64,000 nucleotides of DNA from Nakamurella deserti (GTDB lineage Bacteria; Actinomycetota; Actinomycetes; Mycobacteriales; Nakamurellaceae), in the NCBI RefSeq assembly GCF_003260015.1, contig NZ_QCXS01000002.1, positions 1,302,001 through 1,366,000 on the forward strand, given 5' to 3'. Under the pieces are notes generated by a model that had not been told where the DNA came from, searched no databases, and saw only the letters and a list, made by a program, of their open reading frames with translations. The translations under genes and the position numbers were made by a program. Every line of letters begins with the position of its first letter. Within the stretch, counting starts at the first letter, position 1. Shown one piece after another: positions 6,423-15,424 of the stretch.

Positions 6423-9176
6423 CTAATGTGCAGCAGCCTCCCAACTGTGACCGATCCCGATCGAGACGTCGAGCGGCACGTCGAGCTGGTAGGCGGTGCC
6501 CATCTCCTCCCGCAGCACGGTGGCGATCGCTTCCTGCTCCCCCGGGGCCACCTCGGCGACGAGTTCGTCGTGCACCTGCAGCAGCAGCCGCGACTTCAGC
6601 CGCTCGGCCCGGATCCGGGCGTCGACCTTGAGCATCGCCACCTTGATGAGGTCGGCGGCGCTGCCCTGGATCGGCGCGTTGAGTGCGTTGCGCTCGGCGA
6701 GCTCGCGGCGCTGCCGGTTGTCGCTGGTCAGGTCGGGGATGTAGCGCCGGCGTCCCAGCAGCGTCTCGGTGTAGCCCTCGACACGAGCGGTGTCGACCAC
6801 CCGGCGCAGGTACTCGCGGACCCCGCCGAAGCGGGAGAAGTACAGGTCCATCTGCGCCTGCGCCTCTTCGCGGCTGATCTTGAGCTGGTTCGACAGCCCG
6901 AACGCCGAGAGCCCGTAGACCAGGCCGTAGGTCATGGCCTTGATCCGCCGGCGCATCTCACCGTGGACCTGCTCGATGGGGATGTTGAACGCCTGCGCCG
7001 CGACGAACGAGTGCAGGTCCTCGCCCGAGTGGAAGGCCTCGATGAGGCCTTCGTCCTTGGACAGGTGCGCCATGATGCGCATCTCGATCTGCGAGTAGTC
7101 GGCCGTCATGACGCTCTCGTAGCCGTCGGAGGCGACGAACACCCCGCGGATGCGGCGGCCCTCGTCCGTGCGGACCGGGATGTTCTGCAGGTTGGGCTCG
7201 GTCGAGGAGAGCCGGCCGGTGATGGCGATGGTCTGCTGGTAGGTGGTGTGGATCCGGCCGTCGTCGCCGACCGCCTTGATCAGGCCGTCGACGGTGGTGC
7301 GCAGCTTGGACACGTCACGGTGCCGCAGCAGCGACGTCAGGAACGGGTGCGGAGCCTGCTCGTGCAGGGCGGCCAGCGCGTCGGCGTCGGTGGTGTACCC
7401 CGTCTTGGTGCGCTTGGTCTTGGGCATCTGCAGCTCGTCGAACAGCACGACCTGCAGCTGCTTGGGCGACCCGAGGTTCACCTCGTGCCCGATCGCGTCG
7501 TAGGCGGCCTGCGCCGCGGTCGCGGCCTCCGCGGCGAAGTCGCTCTGCAACGCCTGCAGGCCGTCGGTGTCGACCGCGATGCCGGTGCGCTCGACGGCGC
7601 CGAGGACGACGGTCAGCGGCAGCTCCAGCTTGCGCATCAGGTCGAGCTGGCCGGCGGTGGTCAGCTGCGTGGTGAGCGCTGTGTCCAGGTCGAGCACCGC
7701 CAGAGCCCGCAGCATGTCCTCGGCGGCGGCCGCGTCGGCGGCGCCGTCGGACTCGGCGTCGGCGTCCAGCTCGAAGGACAGCTGGGCCTCCGGCGTGGGA
7801 ACCGGCGTCTCCGCGGTGAGCGTCCGGTGCAGGTAGCGCTGGACCAGGTCGGACAGGTCGAAGGTGCGCTGCCCGGGGAGCGCGAGGTAGGCCGCCAGCG
7901 CGGTGTCGCTGACCACGCCCCGCAACTCCCAACCGCGGCCGGCCAGGATGTTGGCGGCGAGCTTGACGTCGTGGCCGACCTTCTCGGAGCTCGCGTCGGC
8001 GAGCCAGGCGCCGAGCGCGGCGTCGTCGTCGGCGTCGACCCGGATCGGGTCGATCGCCGCGGCCACCCCGCCGGGGGCGGCGACGGAGAGCATCCGCGGG
8101 TCGCCGTCACCCCGGATCCAGGTGCCGGTGACCCAGATGCCGACCTTGCGGCCGACGGCGTTCTCGGTCAGCCAGTCGCGCACCGAGCCCGGTTCCAGGA
8201 GTCCGCCGTCGAGCTGGAACTTCTCGTCGCTGGTGACGTCGGTCTGCTGGAAGTACTCCAGCAGCCGCTCCCGCAGGACCCGGAACTGCAGCTGGTCGAA
8301 GATGTCGTGCACGGCGTCCCGGTCGTAGGGCTGCGCCTCGAGGTCGACCAGTGGATCGACGTCCAGCGGCACGTCCCGGACGAGTTCGGTCAACCGCCGG
8401 TTCATCAGCACCTGCGGCAGCGCCGCCCGGAGCAGGCCGCCGGCCTTGCCGGGGACCTCGTCGACCCGGTCGGCGAGGGTGGCCAGCGAGCCGTACTCGG
8501 CGACCCACTTGGCCGCGGTCTTCTCGCCCACCCCGGGGATGTTCGGCAGGTTGTCCGACGGGTCGCCCCGCAGGGCCGCGAAATCCGGATACTGCGCCGG
8601 ACTCAGCGCGTACTTCGCCTGCACCGACTCCGGGGTGAACCGGGTCATGTCCGAGACGCCCTTGACCGGGTACAGCACGGTCACGTCGGGGGTCACCAGC
8701 TGGATGGCGTCGCGGTCGCCGGTACAGATCCGCACCGTCATGCCCTGTGCGGTGGCGTGGGTGGTGAGCGTGGCGATGACGTCGTCGGCCTCGAAGTTGA
8801 CCGCCGTCAGGGACGGGATCCGCAGGGCGTTGAGCACCTCGCGGACCAGCTCGACCTGGCCCTTGAACTCGTTCGGCGCGCTGGACCGGTTGGCCTTGTA
8901 GGCGACGAACTCCTCGCTGCGCCAGGTCTGCCGCGACAGGTCGAAGGCGACGGCGACGTGGGTGGGCCGTTCGTCCCGCAAGAGGTTGAGCAGCATGGAG
9001 GTGAAGCCGTACACGGCGTTGGTGTGCTGGCCGCTGCTGGTGGCGAACTTCTCCGCCGGCAGTGCGTAGAAGGCGCGGTAGGCCAGTGAGTGACCGTCGA
9101 GCAGCAGCAGCGTCGGTTTCCCCGCGGCGCCGCCGTAGGGGCCGACCGGACCGGGTTTCAGGGTGGGAGCACTCAC
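6423..9176 (-). CDS. polA: DNA polymerase I (about 917 aa)
   Basis: This family A polymerase fills gaps and removes primers. The 5'-3' exonuclease domain (about 15-310) begins LLLLDGHSLAYRAFYALP and has FEADDVIATL and GDRDAIQLV. The middle domain (about 330-500) lacks the D-x-E exonuclease I motif (IWVTGTWIRG in its place), so proofreading should be absent, as known for actinobacterial Pol I. The polymerase domain has motif A DYSQIEMRIMAHLS, O-helix RRRIKAMTYGLVYG and motif C LLQVHDELVAEV. The O-helix position equal to E. coli Phe762 is Tyr. GTG at 9176 is preferred because TAGAGT lies 7 nt upstream; GTG at 9185 or 9182 is possible. Confidence 0.96.
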   Translation of the reverse strand: MSAPTLKPGPVGPYGGAAGKPTLLLLDGHSLAYRAFYALPAEKFATSSGQHTNAVYGFTSMLLNLLRDERPTHVAVAFDLSRQTWRSEEFVAYKANRSSAPNEFKGQVELVREVLNALRIPSLTAVNFEADDVIATLTTHATAQGMTVRICTGDRDAIQLVTPDVTVLYPVKGVSDMTRFTPESVQAKYALSPAQYPDFAALRGDPSDNLPNIPGVGEKTAAKWVAEYGSLATLADRVDEVPGKAGGLLRAALPQVLMNRRLTELVRDVPLDVDPLVDLEAQPYDRDAVHDIFDQLQFRVLRERLLEYFQQTDVTSDEKFQLDGGLLEPGSVRDWLTENAVGRKVGIWVTGTWIRGDGDPRMLSVAAPGGVAAAIDPIRVDADDDAALGAWLADASSEKVGHDVKLAANILAGRGWELRGVVSDTALAAYLALPGQRTFDLSDLVQRYLHRTLTAETPVPTPEAQLSFELDADAESDGAADAAAAEDMLRALAVLDLDTALTTQLTTAGQLDLMRKLELPLTVVLGAVERTGIAVDTDGLQALQSDFAAEAATAAQAAYDAIGHEVNLGSPKQLQVVLFDELQMPKTKRTKTGYTTDADALAALHEQAPHPFLTSLLRHRDVSKLRTTVDGLIKAVGDDGRIHTTYQQTIAITGRLSSTEPNLQNIPVRTDEGRRIRGVFVASDGYESVMTADYSQIEMRIMAHLSKDEGLIEAFHSGEDLHSFVAAQAFNIPIEQVHGEMRRRIKAMTYGLVYGLSAFGLSNQLKISREEAQAQMDLYFSRFGGVREYLRRVVDTARVEGYTETLLGRRRYIPDLTSDNRQRRELAERNALNAPIQGSAADLIKVAMLKVDARIRAERLKSRLLLQVHDELVAEVAPGEQEAIATVLREEMGTAYQLDVPLDVSIGIGHSWEAAAH

Positions 9177-9352
9177 GGGCACCACTCTAGGGTCGGGGTC
9201 CGACAGTCACCGCCGTGGCGGCGGAACCCGCCCACCCGGCCCGCCCACCCCGCCCGTACCGGCCGCGGCCGGTGGACCGCGAGTCGGGACGTAGCCTTCC
9301 CTCGTCCGCCCGCCGCGGGCGGACGACGACCTTCCGGACAGCGAGGACGACG

Positions 9353-9778
9353 ATGACCGACTTCACCAGCCTGGGTACCGGCGAGCTCGCCGCGAAGTTG
9401 GGGATCGTCGTCACCGAGCACACGGCGGCGCGGACCTCGGGGACCATGCCCGTGGCCGGGAACCGGCAGCCGTTCGGGCTGCTGCACGGCGGTGCCTCGG
9501 CCGTGCTGGCCGAGACCCTGGGCAGTGTGCACGCAGCCCTTGTCGCCCCGGCCGGCCGGATGGCCGTCGGCACCGACCTGAACTGCACCCACCACCGCGC
9601 GATGAGCACCGGGACCGTGTTCGGCGTGAGCACGCCGGCGCACATCGGCCGGGCGGTGGCCAGCTTCGAGATCGTCATCTCCGACGAGAACCACCGACGG
9701 ATCTGCACCGCCCGGTTGACCTGCGCCTACATCGACGCCGGCCGCGCCCGTCCGGCACCCGCGCCGCCGACCGGCTGA
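9353..9778 (+). CDS. PaaI-like hotdog-fold acyl-CoA thioesterase (141 aa)
   Basis: This is a compact hotdog protein with the 4HBT signature GLLHGGASAVLAETLGSVHA (about residues 42-61), where HGG precedes the long helix. Then come VGTDLNCTHHRAMSTGTV and IVISDENHRRICTARLTCAY. Such proteins hydrolyse aromatic or fatty acyl-CoA esters as homotetramers. The ATG at 9353 has GCGAGGACG upstream as SD. The gene diverges from polA across about 175 bp. Confidence 0.87.
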   Translation: MTDFTSLGTGELAAKLGIVVTEHTAARTSGTMPVAGNRQPFGLLHGGASAVLAETLGSVHAALVAPAGRMAVGTDLNCTHHRAMSTGTVFGVSTPAHIGRAVASFEIVISDENHRRICTARLTCAYIDAGRARPAPAPPTG

Positions 9779-9870
9779 GTCGACGCCACCGGTCTGAGGT
9801 GCTCCGCGGGCGCGGAATTAGGGAGGTCTCCCGATGCCCACCGCTACCTCAGCGGCCGAGGCTCGAGGAC

Positions 9871-10095
9871 ATGTTGATGAGTCCCGAAGCCACCGTCCAC
9901 GCCGAGATCCAACGTCGCCTGGAGCTGGCCGGCGCACACCGCCGGTACCGCCCCGTCCGCGCCCGGCGCCCCCGGTCCCGACTGCGGGCACTGTGGGACC
10001 GCGTGCTCCGCTCCCCACACCCGCCGGCGCCGGCGGTCCTGGCCACCGCCGGTCGACACCACCTGCCGGTGCCGCCGACCGCCGTCCCCCACTGA
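9871..10095 (+). CDS. Small basic hypothetical protein (74 aa)
   Basis: A short frame in a gap between clear genes encodes [20 protein letters not shown], then an Arg-rich segment and a Pro-rich tail. The amphipathic start [17 protein letters not shown] resembles small proteins often found near transcription factors in actinobacteria, but no family is recognised. ATG at 9877 is an alternative start. Codon third positions are GC-rich, giving modest support. Confidence 0.42.
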   Translation: MLMSPEATVHAEIQRRLELAGAHRRYRPVRARRPRSRLRALWDRVLRSPHPPAPAVLATAGRHHLPVPPTAVPH

Positions 10096-10141
10096 CCGGG
10101 CCGGACGGGCCGCGGCACTGGCCACTGTCGGTGGGCTGCGC

Positions 10142-10147
10142 CATGAT
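10142..10147 (+). promoter_or_regulatory. Probable -10 element of the LuxR-ATPase gene
   Basis: CATGAT ends 6 nt before the ATG at 10154 and no SD is present, the same leaderless layout as at other starts in the window. Confidence 0.35.
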
Positions 10148-10153
10148 CCCGTC

Positions 10154-13054
10154 ATGGCTGAACCGGCATCCGTCCAGCGACCGGCCGCGCGGTCGGCGGT
10201 GACGCCGCTGCTCGGTCGTCGGCCGGAGCTGCGACGACTCCTGGAAGCGAGTGGTGTCGAGCCCGGGGGTGTGCCGGCCGCGGTGCTCCTCAGCGGCGAC
10301 GCCGGGATCGGCAAGACGCGTCTGCTCGAGGAGGCGGTCGTGCGCGCCGCGGGCGCGGGACACCTCGCGCTGGTCGGGCACTGCCTGGATCTCGGTGACG
10401 ACGCCATGCCCTACCAACCCTTCATCGAGGCGTTCGGTTCGCTGGACGCCGCGCAGAGCGACGAGATCGTGCACCGCCTCCCGGCGCTGGACGCCCTGCT
10501 GCCCGCCCGGGCCGGATCGGACGAACGGCGGGGCGGTGTCGACCGGACGGCGCTGTTCGCCGCCATCGCGGCGGCCCTGGACCATCTCGCCGGCACCCAG
10601 CCGCTGCTGCTGGTGGTGGAGGACGCGCACTGGGCCGACGGTTCGACGCGGCAGCTGCTGCGGTTCCTGCTCGCCCAACGATTCGTCGCCCCCGTGCACC
10701 TGGTGATCAGCTACCGATCCGACGATCTGCACCGCCGCCACCCCCTGCGCGAATCGGTCGCCGAGTGGACCCGGATGCCGCACGTCGAGCGGCTGGAACT
10801 CAGTCCGCTCGCCGATGACGACATTGCCGCGCTGGTCCGCGCCCGGGGCGTACCGCCGTCCGGGGAAGAGCTGCGGACGATGGTCCGGCGGGCGGCCGGC
10901 AACGCGTTCTACGCCGAGGAGCTGCGCGACGCCGACGCCGGCGGCGGACTGCCAGCGACGCTGGCGGATCTGCTGCTGGTCCGGGTCGACCGCCTGGACG
11001 AAGCGGCCACCGCGGTGGCGAAGGCGGTCGCCTGCGCCGGTGCCCGGCCCGGGGAGTCACTGCTCGCCGAGGTCACCGGTCTCGTCGACGGGGACCTCGA
11101 CCGTGCCCTGCACGCCGCGATCGACCAGAAGGTGCTGGTGAGCGACCGGCGTGGCGGCTACCGGTTCCGCCATGCCCTGCTCGCGGAAGCCGTCCACGAC
11201 GATCTGCTGCCGGGCGAGCGCCGCCGCCTGCACCGCCGCTACCTCGACGCGCTGCTGCAGGCGGTCCCGCCGGCACCGGCCGCCGAGATCGCACTGCACG
11301 CCCACGCTGCCGACGATCCCGCGGTGGCCTTCTCCGCCGACGTCCGCGCGGGCGACGAGGCCGTCCGGGTCGGCGGACACGACGAGGCCTCCCGGCACTA
11401 CCACCGTGCGCTGACCGTCGCCGCGCACGCGCCGCCGGGCACCGATCTGATCGACGTGGTGGTGGCGGCAGGCGACGCACTGGTGGCGGCGGGGGCGCTG
11501 CGGACCGCCGCCAACTTCTTCCGCGAGCACCTGGACCGGCTGCCCGCCGACGACGTGGCGGGCCGGGGCCGCCTGCTGCTGGGAGCGGGCAACACGGCCT
11601 ACTACGCCGATATGGACGACGCCGCCGACCGTGCCAGCGCCGCGGCGATGCAGATCGTCTCGGCCGAACCGGGCCTGCTCCGGGCCCGGGTCGAGGCGTT
11701 GCGCGCCCGCGTGCTGTCCGGGGTGCGGCGCGACCGGGAAGCCGTCGCGGTCGCCGAGCACGCGTTGGCGATGGCCGAGACGCTGGGCTCCGGCGAGGTG
11801 GTCGCCGACGCGGCCACGACGCTGGCCCGGCTGGCCGCCCGCGGTGGCGGTGACCGCGCGCTCATCCGGCGGCGGTTCGACACGCTGGTCGCCGACTCCC
11901 GCGCCGAGGGTCACGTGCTGGGCGAGTTGCGCGGGCTGCACCAGCTGGCGTTCGTGCACTACGCCGACGGTGACCTCGACGAGGCGGGACGGCTGTTCCG
12001 GGCCGCGATGCACCGGGCCGAGGAGACGGGATGGCGGTGGGGGCCGTACGGCTTCGACGGGCGGGTGTTCGCCGCCGTGGTCGACCACATCCGGGGTCGG
12101 TGGGACGACGTGCTCGCGCTGACCACCGTCGGACCCGACGTACCGCCGCTCGGACGGGCACTGCTGCGCGCGGTGGCGTTGCTGGTCGCCGCCGGTCGCG
12201 GCGACACGGCCGCGCTGGGCGACGGCCGGGAGTTGCAGGCCCTGTGGGATCAGGACGTCACCCTGGCCGTCCACAGTGCCGCCGGGTTGATCGACCTGTT
12301 CGGCGACGCCGGCGATCTCGCGGCCGCCGAACAGGTCCACGACGACCTGGTCACGGTGATGACCGACGTGTGGCACGACGCTTGCTTCCACGCCCGGATC
12401 CGCAACGCGGCGCTGTTGCTCGGCCAGTTCGCCCGGGTCGTCGAGCGCCTCCCCCGGGTCGAGCAGCTCCGTGTCGTCGAGCGTGCCGCCGCTGCCGAGC
12501 AGCAGGTGCAGGCCATGCTGGACGGCGACGCCACCCTCGGGGTCGAGGCGGTCGCGTGGGCCGGTCGGGTGCACGCCGAGGCGGACCGGTTGCGGTGGCT
12601 GGCCAACCGCGGCGCGCCGCCACCAGCGGAGCTCGAACGGCGGTGGCGGTCGTCCGTCGACGACTTCGACCGCTTCGGCAACGTCCACGAACGGGCCCGC
12701 TCGCAGACCCGCCTCGCGGCGGTGCTGCTGGCCGCCGGTCGCACCGCGGAAGCCGGGACCGTCCTGGACGCCGCCCGCCGGACCGCGCAGGCGGTCCGCG
12801 CCCATCCGCTGCTGGCCGAGATCGACCGCCTGACAGGCACTCTCGAACCCGGCACCCGGGCGCTCACCACCCGCGAGCGCGAGGTGCTGGCCCAGGTGGC
12901 GCGGGGCCGCAGCAACGGCGACATCGCCGCCCGGTTGTTCATCTCCACCAAGACCGTGTCGGTGCACGTCTCCAACATCCTGGCGAAGCTGGGTGCCACC
13001 AGCCGTACCGAGGCGGCGGCGATCGCGCGTGACCGGGGCCTGCTGGACCCGTGA
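10154..13054 (+). CDS. LAL-type LuxR-family transcriptional regulator with AAA ATPase domain (966 aa)
   Basis: This large ATPase-regulator has an N-terminal AAA_16 domain (Walker [18 protein letters not shown] at about 43-59, Walker [13 protein letters not shown] at about 150-161). A long helical sensor region of TPR-like repeats covers about 360-880. The C-terminal LuxR-type helix-turn-helix has [20 protein letters not shown] and [17 protein letters not shown]. Proteins of this MalT/LAL class bind ATP and an inducer and activate neighbouring promoters. No operon partner is evident; the following genes are on the other strand. A D-amino-acid oxidase lies downstream, convergent. Confidence 0.92.
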   Translation: MAEPASVQRPAARSAVTPLLGRRPELRRLLEASGVEPGGVPAAVLLSGDAGIGKTRLLEEAVVRAAGAGHLALVGHCLDLGDDAMPYQPFIEAFGSLDAAQSDEIVHRLPALDALLPARAGSDERRGGVDRTALFAAIAAALDHLAGTQPLLLVVEDAHWADGSTRQLLRFLLAQRFVAPVHLVISYRSDDLHRRHPLRESVAEWTRMPHVERLELSPLADDDIAALVRARGVPPSGEELRTMVRRAAGNAFYAEELRDADAGGGLPATLADLLLVRVDRLDEAATAVAKAVACAGARPGESLLAEVTGLVDGDLDRALHAAIDQKVLVSDRRGGYRFRHALLAEAVHDDLLPGERRRLHRRYLDALLQAVPPAPAAEIALHAHAADDPAVAFSADVRAGDEAVRVGGHDEASRHYHRALTVAAHAPPGTDLIDVVVAAGDALVAAGALRTAANFFREHLDRLPADDVAGRGRLLLGAGNTAYYADMDDAADRASAAAMQIVSAEPGLLRARVEALRARVLSGVRRDREAVAVAEHALAMAETLGSGEVVADAATTLARLAARGGGDRALIRRRFDTLVADSRAEGHVLGELRGLHQLAFVHYADGDLDEAGRLFRAAMHRAEETGWRWGPYGFDGRVFAAVVDHIRGRWDDVLALTTVGPDVPPLGRALLRAVALLVAAGRGDTAALGDGRELQALWDQDVTLAVHSAAGLIDLFGDAGDLAAAEQVHDDLVTVMTDVWHDACFHARIRNAALLLGQFARVVERLPRVEQLRVVERAAAAEQQVQAMLDGDATLGVEAVAWAGRVHAEADRLRWLANRGAPPPAELERRWRSSVDDFDRFGNVHERARSQTRLAAVLLAAGRTAEAGTVLDAARRTAQAVRAHPLLAEIDRLTGTLEPGTRALTTREREVLAQVARGRSNGDIAARLFISTKTVSVHVSNILAKLGATSRTEAAAIARDRGLLDP

Positions 13055-13064
13055 CGCGGCTCTG

Positions 13065-13465
13065 CGGGAAACCGGATCCGGCTGGCGGCAACGGATGTCG
13101 TCCGACCGGGGCAGGACGGCCGGCGGCGGGCGGCCGGGGGCAGGACAGGGACGACGAGCGGCGGGCAGCCGGGGCGGAACGGCCGGGGCAGGACGACGGG
13201 CGTCCGGCGGCCGGGTCGGACGGGCCGCGGGCGGCGGGGCGGAGGACGACCGACGGCGGGCGACGGCGGGGCGGCGGGGCAGAGCGGCCGGCGGCGGACC
13301 GACCCCGGCAGAACGGCCGGCGGCGGGCGCCGGCGGCGGCCAGCGGCAGGACGGCCGGCGGCGGACCGACCCCGGCAGGACGGCAGGCGGCGGGCTGCGG
13401 GGCGGCCGGGGCCAGGACGGCCGGCGGCCGGCCGCACGGTCACAGGCGGGCGGCCGCCCGCACGG
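13065..13465. repeat. GC-rich low-complexity tandem repeats, no gene seen
   Basis: This 400-bp gap between two convergent genes is built from degenerate purine-rich repeats of the type GGCAGGACGGCCGGCGGCGG. A longer unit with CGGACCGACCCCGGCAG occurs near 13300 and 13360. All six frames are open over long stretches because of the composition, but none looks like protein. The tract may help end transcription from both sides. Confidence 0.65.
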
Positions 13466-14389
13466 TCACAGGCCGGCGACCAGCGCGGCGACCTCGTCGG
13501 CGCATCCCCAGGACAGCGTCACACCGGCCCCACCGTGGCCGTAGCAGTGCACCACCGGCGACCGGTCGGCGCGCCGCTCCACCTCGAGGCGGACGGCGGG
13601 CCGCGCCGGCCGCAGGCCGGTGCGATGCCCGACGACGCGCGCGCCCCGCAACTCGGGCACCAGCGCGCACGCACGCTCGAGGATCGTGCCGGCGACGGCG
13701 GTGTCGACGGCGAGGTCCCACTCGCCCTCGTCGTCGGTGCCGCCCACGACGATGTCGCGGCTGCGCGGGATGACGTACACCGGCGCGGCGCCGTCCAGCC
13801 ACCACCGGTCCAGACCGACCTGCTCGACGTACACGACCTGTCCTCGGACGGGGAACACCGAGGAGTCCGAGACCGTCCGCCGGGCGCCCAGGCCGGTCGC
13901 GTTGACCACCGTCTCCGGGCCGTCGGGCAGCGCGGTGAGCTCCCGTCGGGTGAGGCTGCCGCCGAGCTCCCCCACCCGCGCGGCCAGCCACGGCAGGTAG
14001 ACGGGCATCTCGATCACCGGGGCCACGAAGCTCCAGCCGTCCTCGTAGGGCGCCGGCGGCGATCCGGTGCGGGCCAACGACGGCACCGCTGAGCGCCACC
14101 ACGGATCCGGTGACGGGATGCGCAGCACCTCGGTGCCGGCGAGCATCCGGACGCCGGTCGCGGGGTCGTCGGCCAGCGTCGCGAACGCGCCGTAGCCGGT
14201 GCGCGACCACCCGGTGACCAGCGCCTCGGGGTGGGCCCGGTACGGATACCAGAGCGCCGCGGCGACCGCGGAGGTGGTCTCCGTCGGCAGCTCCCGGGCC
14301 AGCACCCGGACCTCGTGGCCGGCCTCCAGCAGCCGCACCGCACACGACAGTCCGACCACACCCGCGCCCACCACGACCACCGCTGCCAT
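13466..14389 (-). CDS. D-amino-acid oxidase, FAD-dependent (307 aa)
   Basis: This DAO-family flavoenzyme oxidatively deaminates D-amino acids to keto acids with H2O2 formation. The N-terminal FAD motif is VVVVGAGVVGLSCAVRLLEAG. The body has AAALWYPYRAHP, ATGLGARRTV, FPVRGQVVYVEQ and YVIPRSRDIVVGGTDDEG, and the C-terminal signature is HCYGHGGAGVTLSWGCADEV (about 284-303), typical of the family. ATG at 14389 gives the standard start two residues before the Rossmann strand; an upstream ATG at 14407 adds only a few basic residues. CACACT, a weak -10 candidate, is 6 nt upstream. Confidence 0.93.
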   Translation of the reverse strand: MAAVVVVGAGVVGLSCAVRLLEAGHEVRVLARELPTETTSAVAAALWYPYRAHPEALVTGWSRTGYGAFATLADDPATGVRMLAGTEVLRIPSPDPWWRSAVPSLARTGSPPAPYEDGWSFVAPVIEMPVYLPWLAARVGELGGSLTRRELTALPDGPETVVNATGLGARRTVSDSSVFPVRGQVVYVEQVGLDRWWLDGAAPVYVIPRSRDIVVGGTDDEGEWDLAVDTAVAGTILERACALVPELRGARVVGHRTGLRPARPAVRLEVERRADRSPVVHCYGHGGAGVTLSWGCADEVAALVAGL

Positions 14390-14396
14390 CCGCCGA

Positions 14397-14575
14397 GTGT
14401 GCCGCACCCGGAGCGCGCAGCGTGTGCCGCACCCGGAGCGCGCAGCGTGTGCCGCACCCGGAGCTCAGCGTGTGCCGCACCCGCAGCGCGCAGTGCCCGA
14501 CGGGCCCGCACCCGGAGCGCGCAGCGCCCGACTGGCACGCACCCGGAGCGCGCAGCGCCCGACGGGCCCGGACCC
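14397..14575. repeat. Tandem repeats in a divergent promoter region
   Basis: Four copies of a ~25-nt unit (GTGTGCCGCACCCGGAGCGC...) at 14397-14494 are followed by three copies of a related 31-nt unit beginning GCCCGAC. They share the core CGCACCCGGAGCGCGCAGC. The tract fills most of the 240 bp between divergent dao and the SGNH hydrolase, so copy number could affect either promoter. There are no spacers, so this is not CRISPR. Confidence 0.8.
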
Positions 14576-14617
14576 GGCCGGCGGCCCACCGACCGTCCGT
14601 GGTGACCGGTCGCGCAC

Positions 14618-14623
14618 TACCCT
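14618..14623 (+). promoter_or_regulatory. Probable -10 element of the SGNH hydrolase gene
   Basis: TACCCT ends 6 nt before the GTG at 14630; no SD is visible, so the transcript is probably leaderless. Confidence 0.45.
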
Positions 14624-14629
14624 GTCGGG

Positions 14630-15400
14630 GTGACTTTTCACCGCTTCGTGGCCCTGGGTGACTCCTTCACCGAAGGCGTCGGCGATCCCGACGACACGCG
14701 GCCGAACGGGGTGCGGGGCTGGGCCGACCGGGTCGCCGAGGTCCTGGCGGCGAGGCAGGACGACCTGACCTACGCCAACCTGGCCATCCGCGGCCGCAAG
14801 CTGGGCCAGATCATCGCCGAGCAGGTGGAGCCGGCGGTCGCGTTGGCGCCCGACCTCGTCACGCTCTACGCCGGCGTCAACGACGTCCTGCGTCCCCGGG
14901 TCGACATCGACGCTCTCGTCGCCCTCTACGCCGACGGCATCCGGCGGCTCGCCGCCACCGGTGCGCGTCTGGTCCTGTTCACCGCCTACGACACCGGCGG
15001 GCCGAGCGCGTCCGGGATCTTCGCCGCTCTCCGCGGCCGGTTCGCCATCTACAACGAGCTGGTGCGCGAGGTCGCCGACCGGCACGGTGCCACCCTCGTC
15101 GACTTCTGGCGGATGCGCGCGCTGGACGACCCGCGGATGTGGGACGTCGACCGTCTGCACCTGTCGCCGGCCGGTCATCAGCTGGTGGCCATCGCCGTCC
15201 TCGACGCGCTCGGCGTGGCGCACGACCTGCAGCCGCTGGAACTGGCTCCGGCGCCGGTGTTGTCGGCGCGTGACAAGCGGGCCGCCGACCTCGTCTGGGC
15301 CCGCCGCCATCTCGCCCCCTGGGTGAAGCGCCGACTCACCCGCTCCTCGTCCGGCGACACCCTGCAGCCACGCCGCCCGGTCCCGTCCCGGTTGCGGTGA
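14630..15400 (+). CDS. SGNH/GDSL hydrolase family protein (256 aa)
   Basis: This is a cytosolic SGNH esterase/lipase-like enzyme. Block I is FVALGDSFTEGVGDP (nucleophile Ser12). Block II Gly is in ANLAIRGRKLGQI, block III is LYAGVNDVLRP (GxND), and block V is DVDRLHLSPAGHQLVA with the D-x-x-H catalytic pair. No signal peptide is present, and a basic C-terminal tail follows residue 225. The natural ester substrate is unknown. The GTG start is supported by a -10 hexamer 6 nt upstream. Confidence 0.92.
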   Translation: MTFHRFVALGDSFTEGVGDPDDTRPNGVRGWADRVAEVLAARQDDLTYANLAIRGRKLGQIIAEQVEPAVALAPDLVTLYAGVNDVLRPRVDIDALVALYADGIRRLAATGARLVLFTAYDTGGPSASGIFAALRGRFAIYNELVREVADRHGATLVDFWRMRALDDPRMWDVDRLHLSPAGHQLVAIAVLDALGVAHDLQPLELAPAPVLSARDKRAADLVWARRHLAPWVKRRLTRSSSGDTLQPRRPVPSRLR

Positions 15401-15424
15401 CCCCCGCCGACTCCGCTGCCGGCG

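Noticed and set aside
6426-9089. An 887-codon + strand frame opposite polA
   Set aside because: Shadow of polA codon structure; no recognisable motif, and polA motifs are complete on the other strand.
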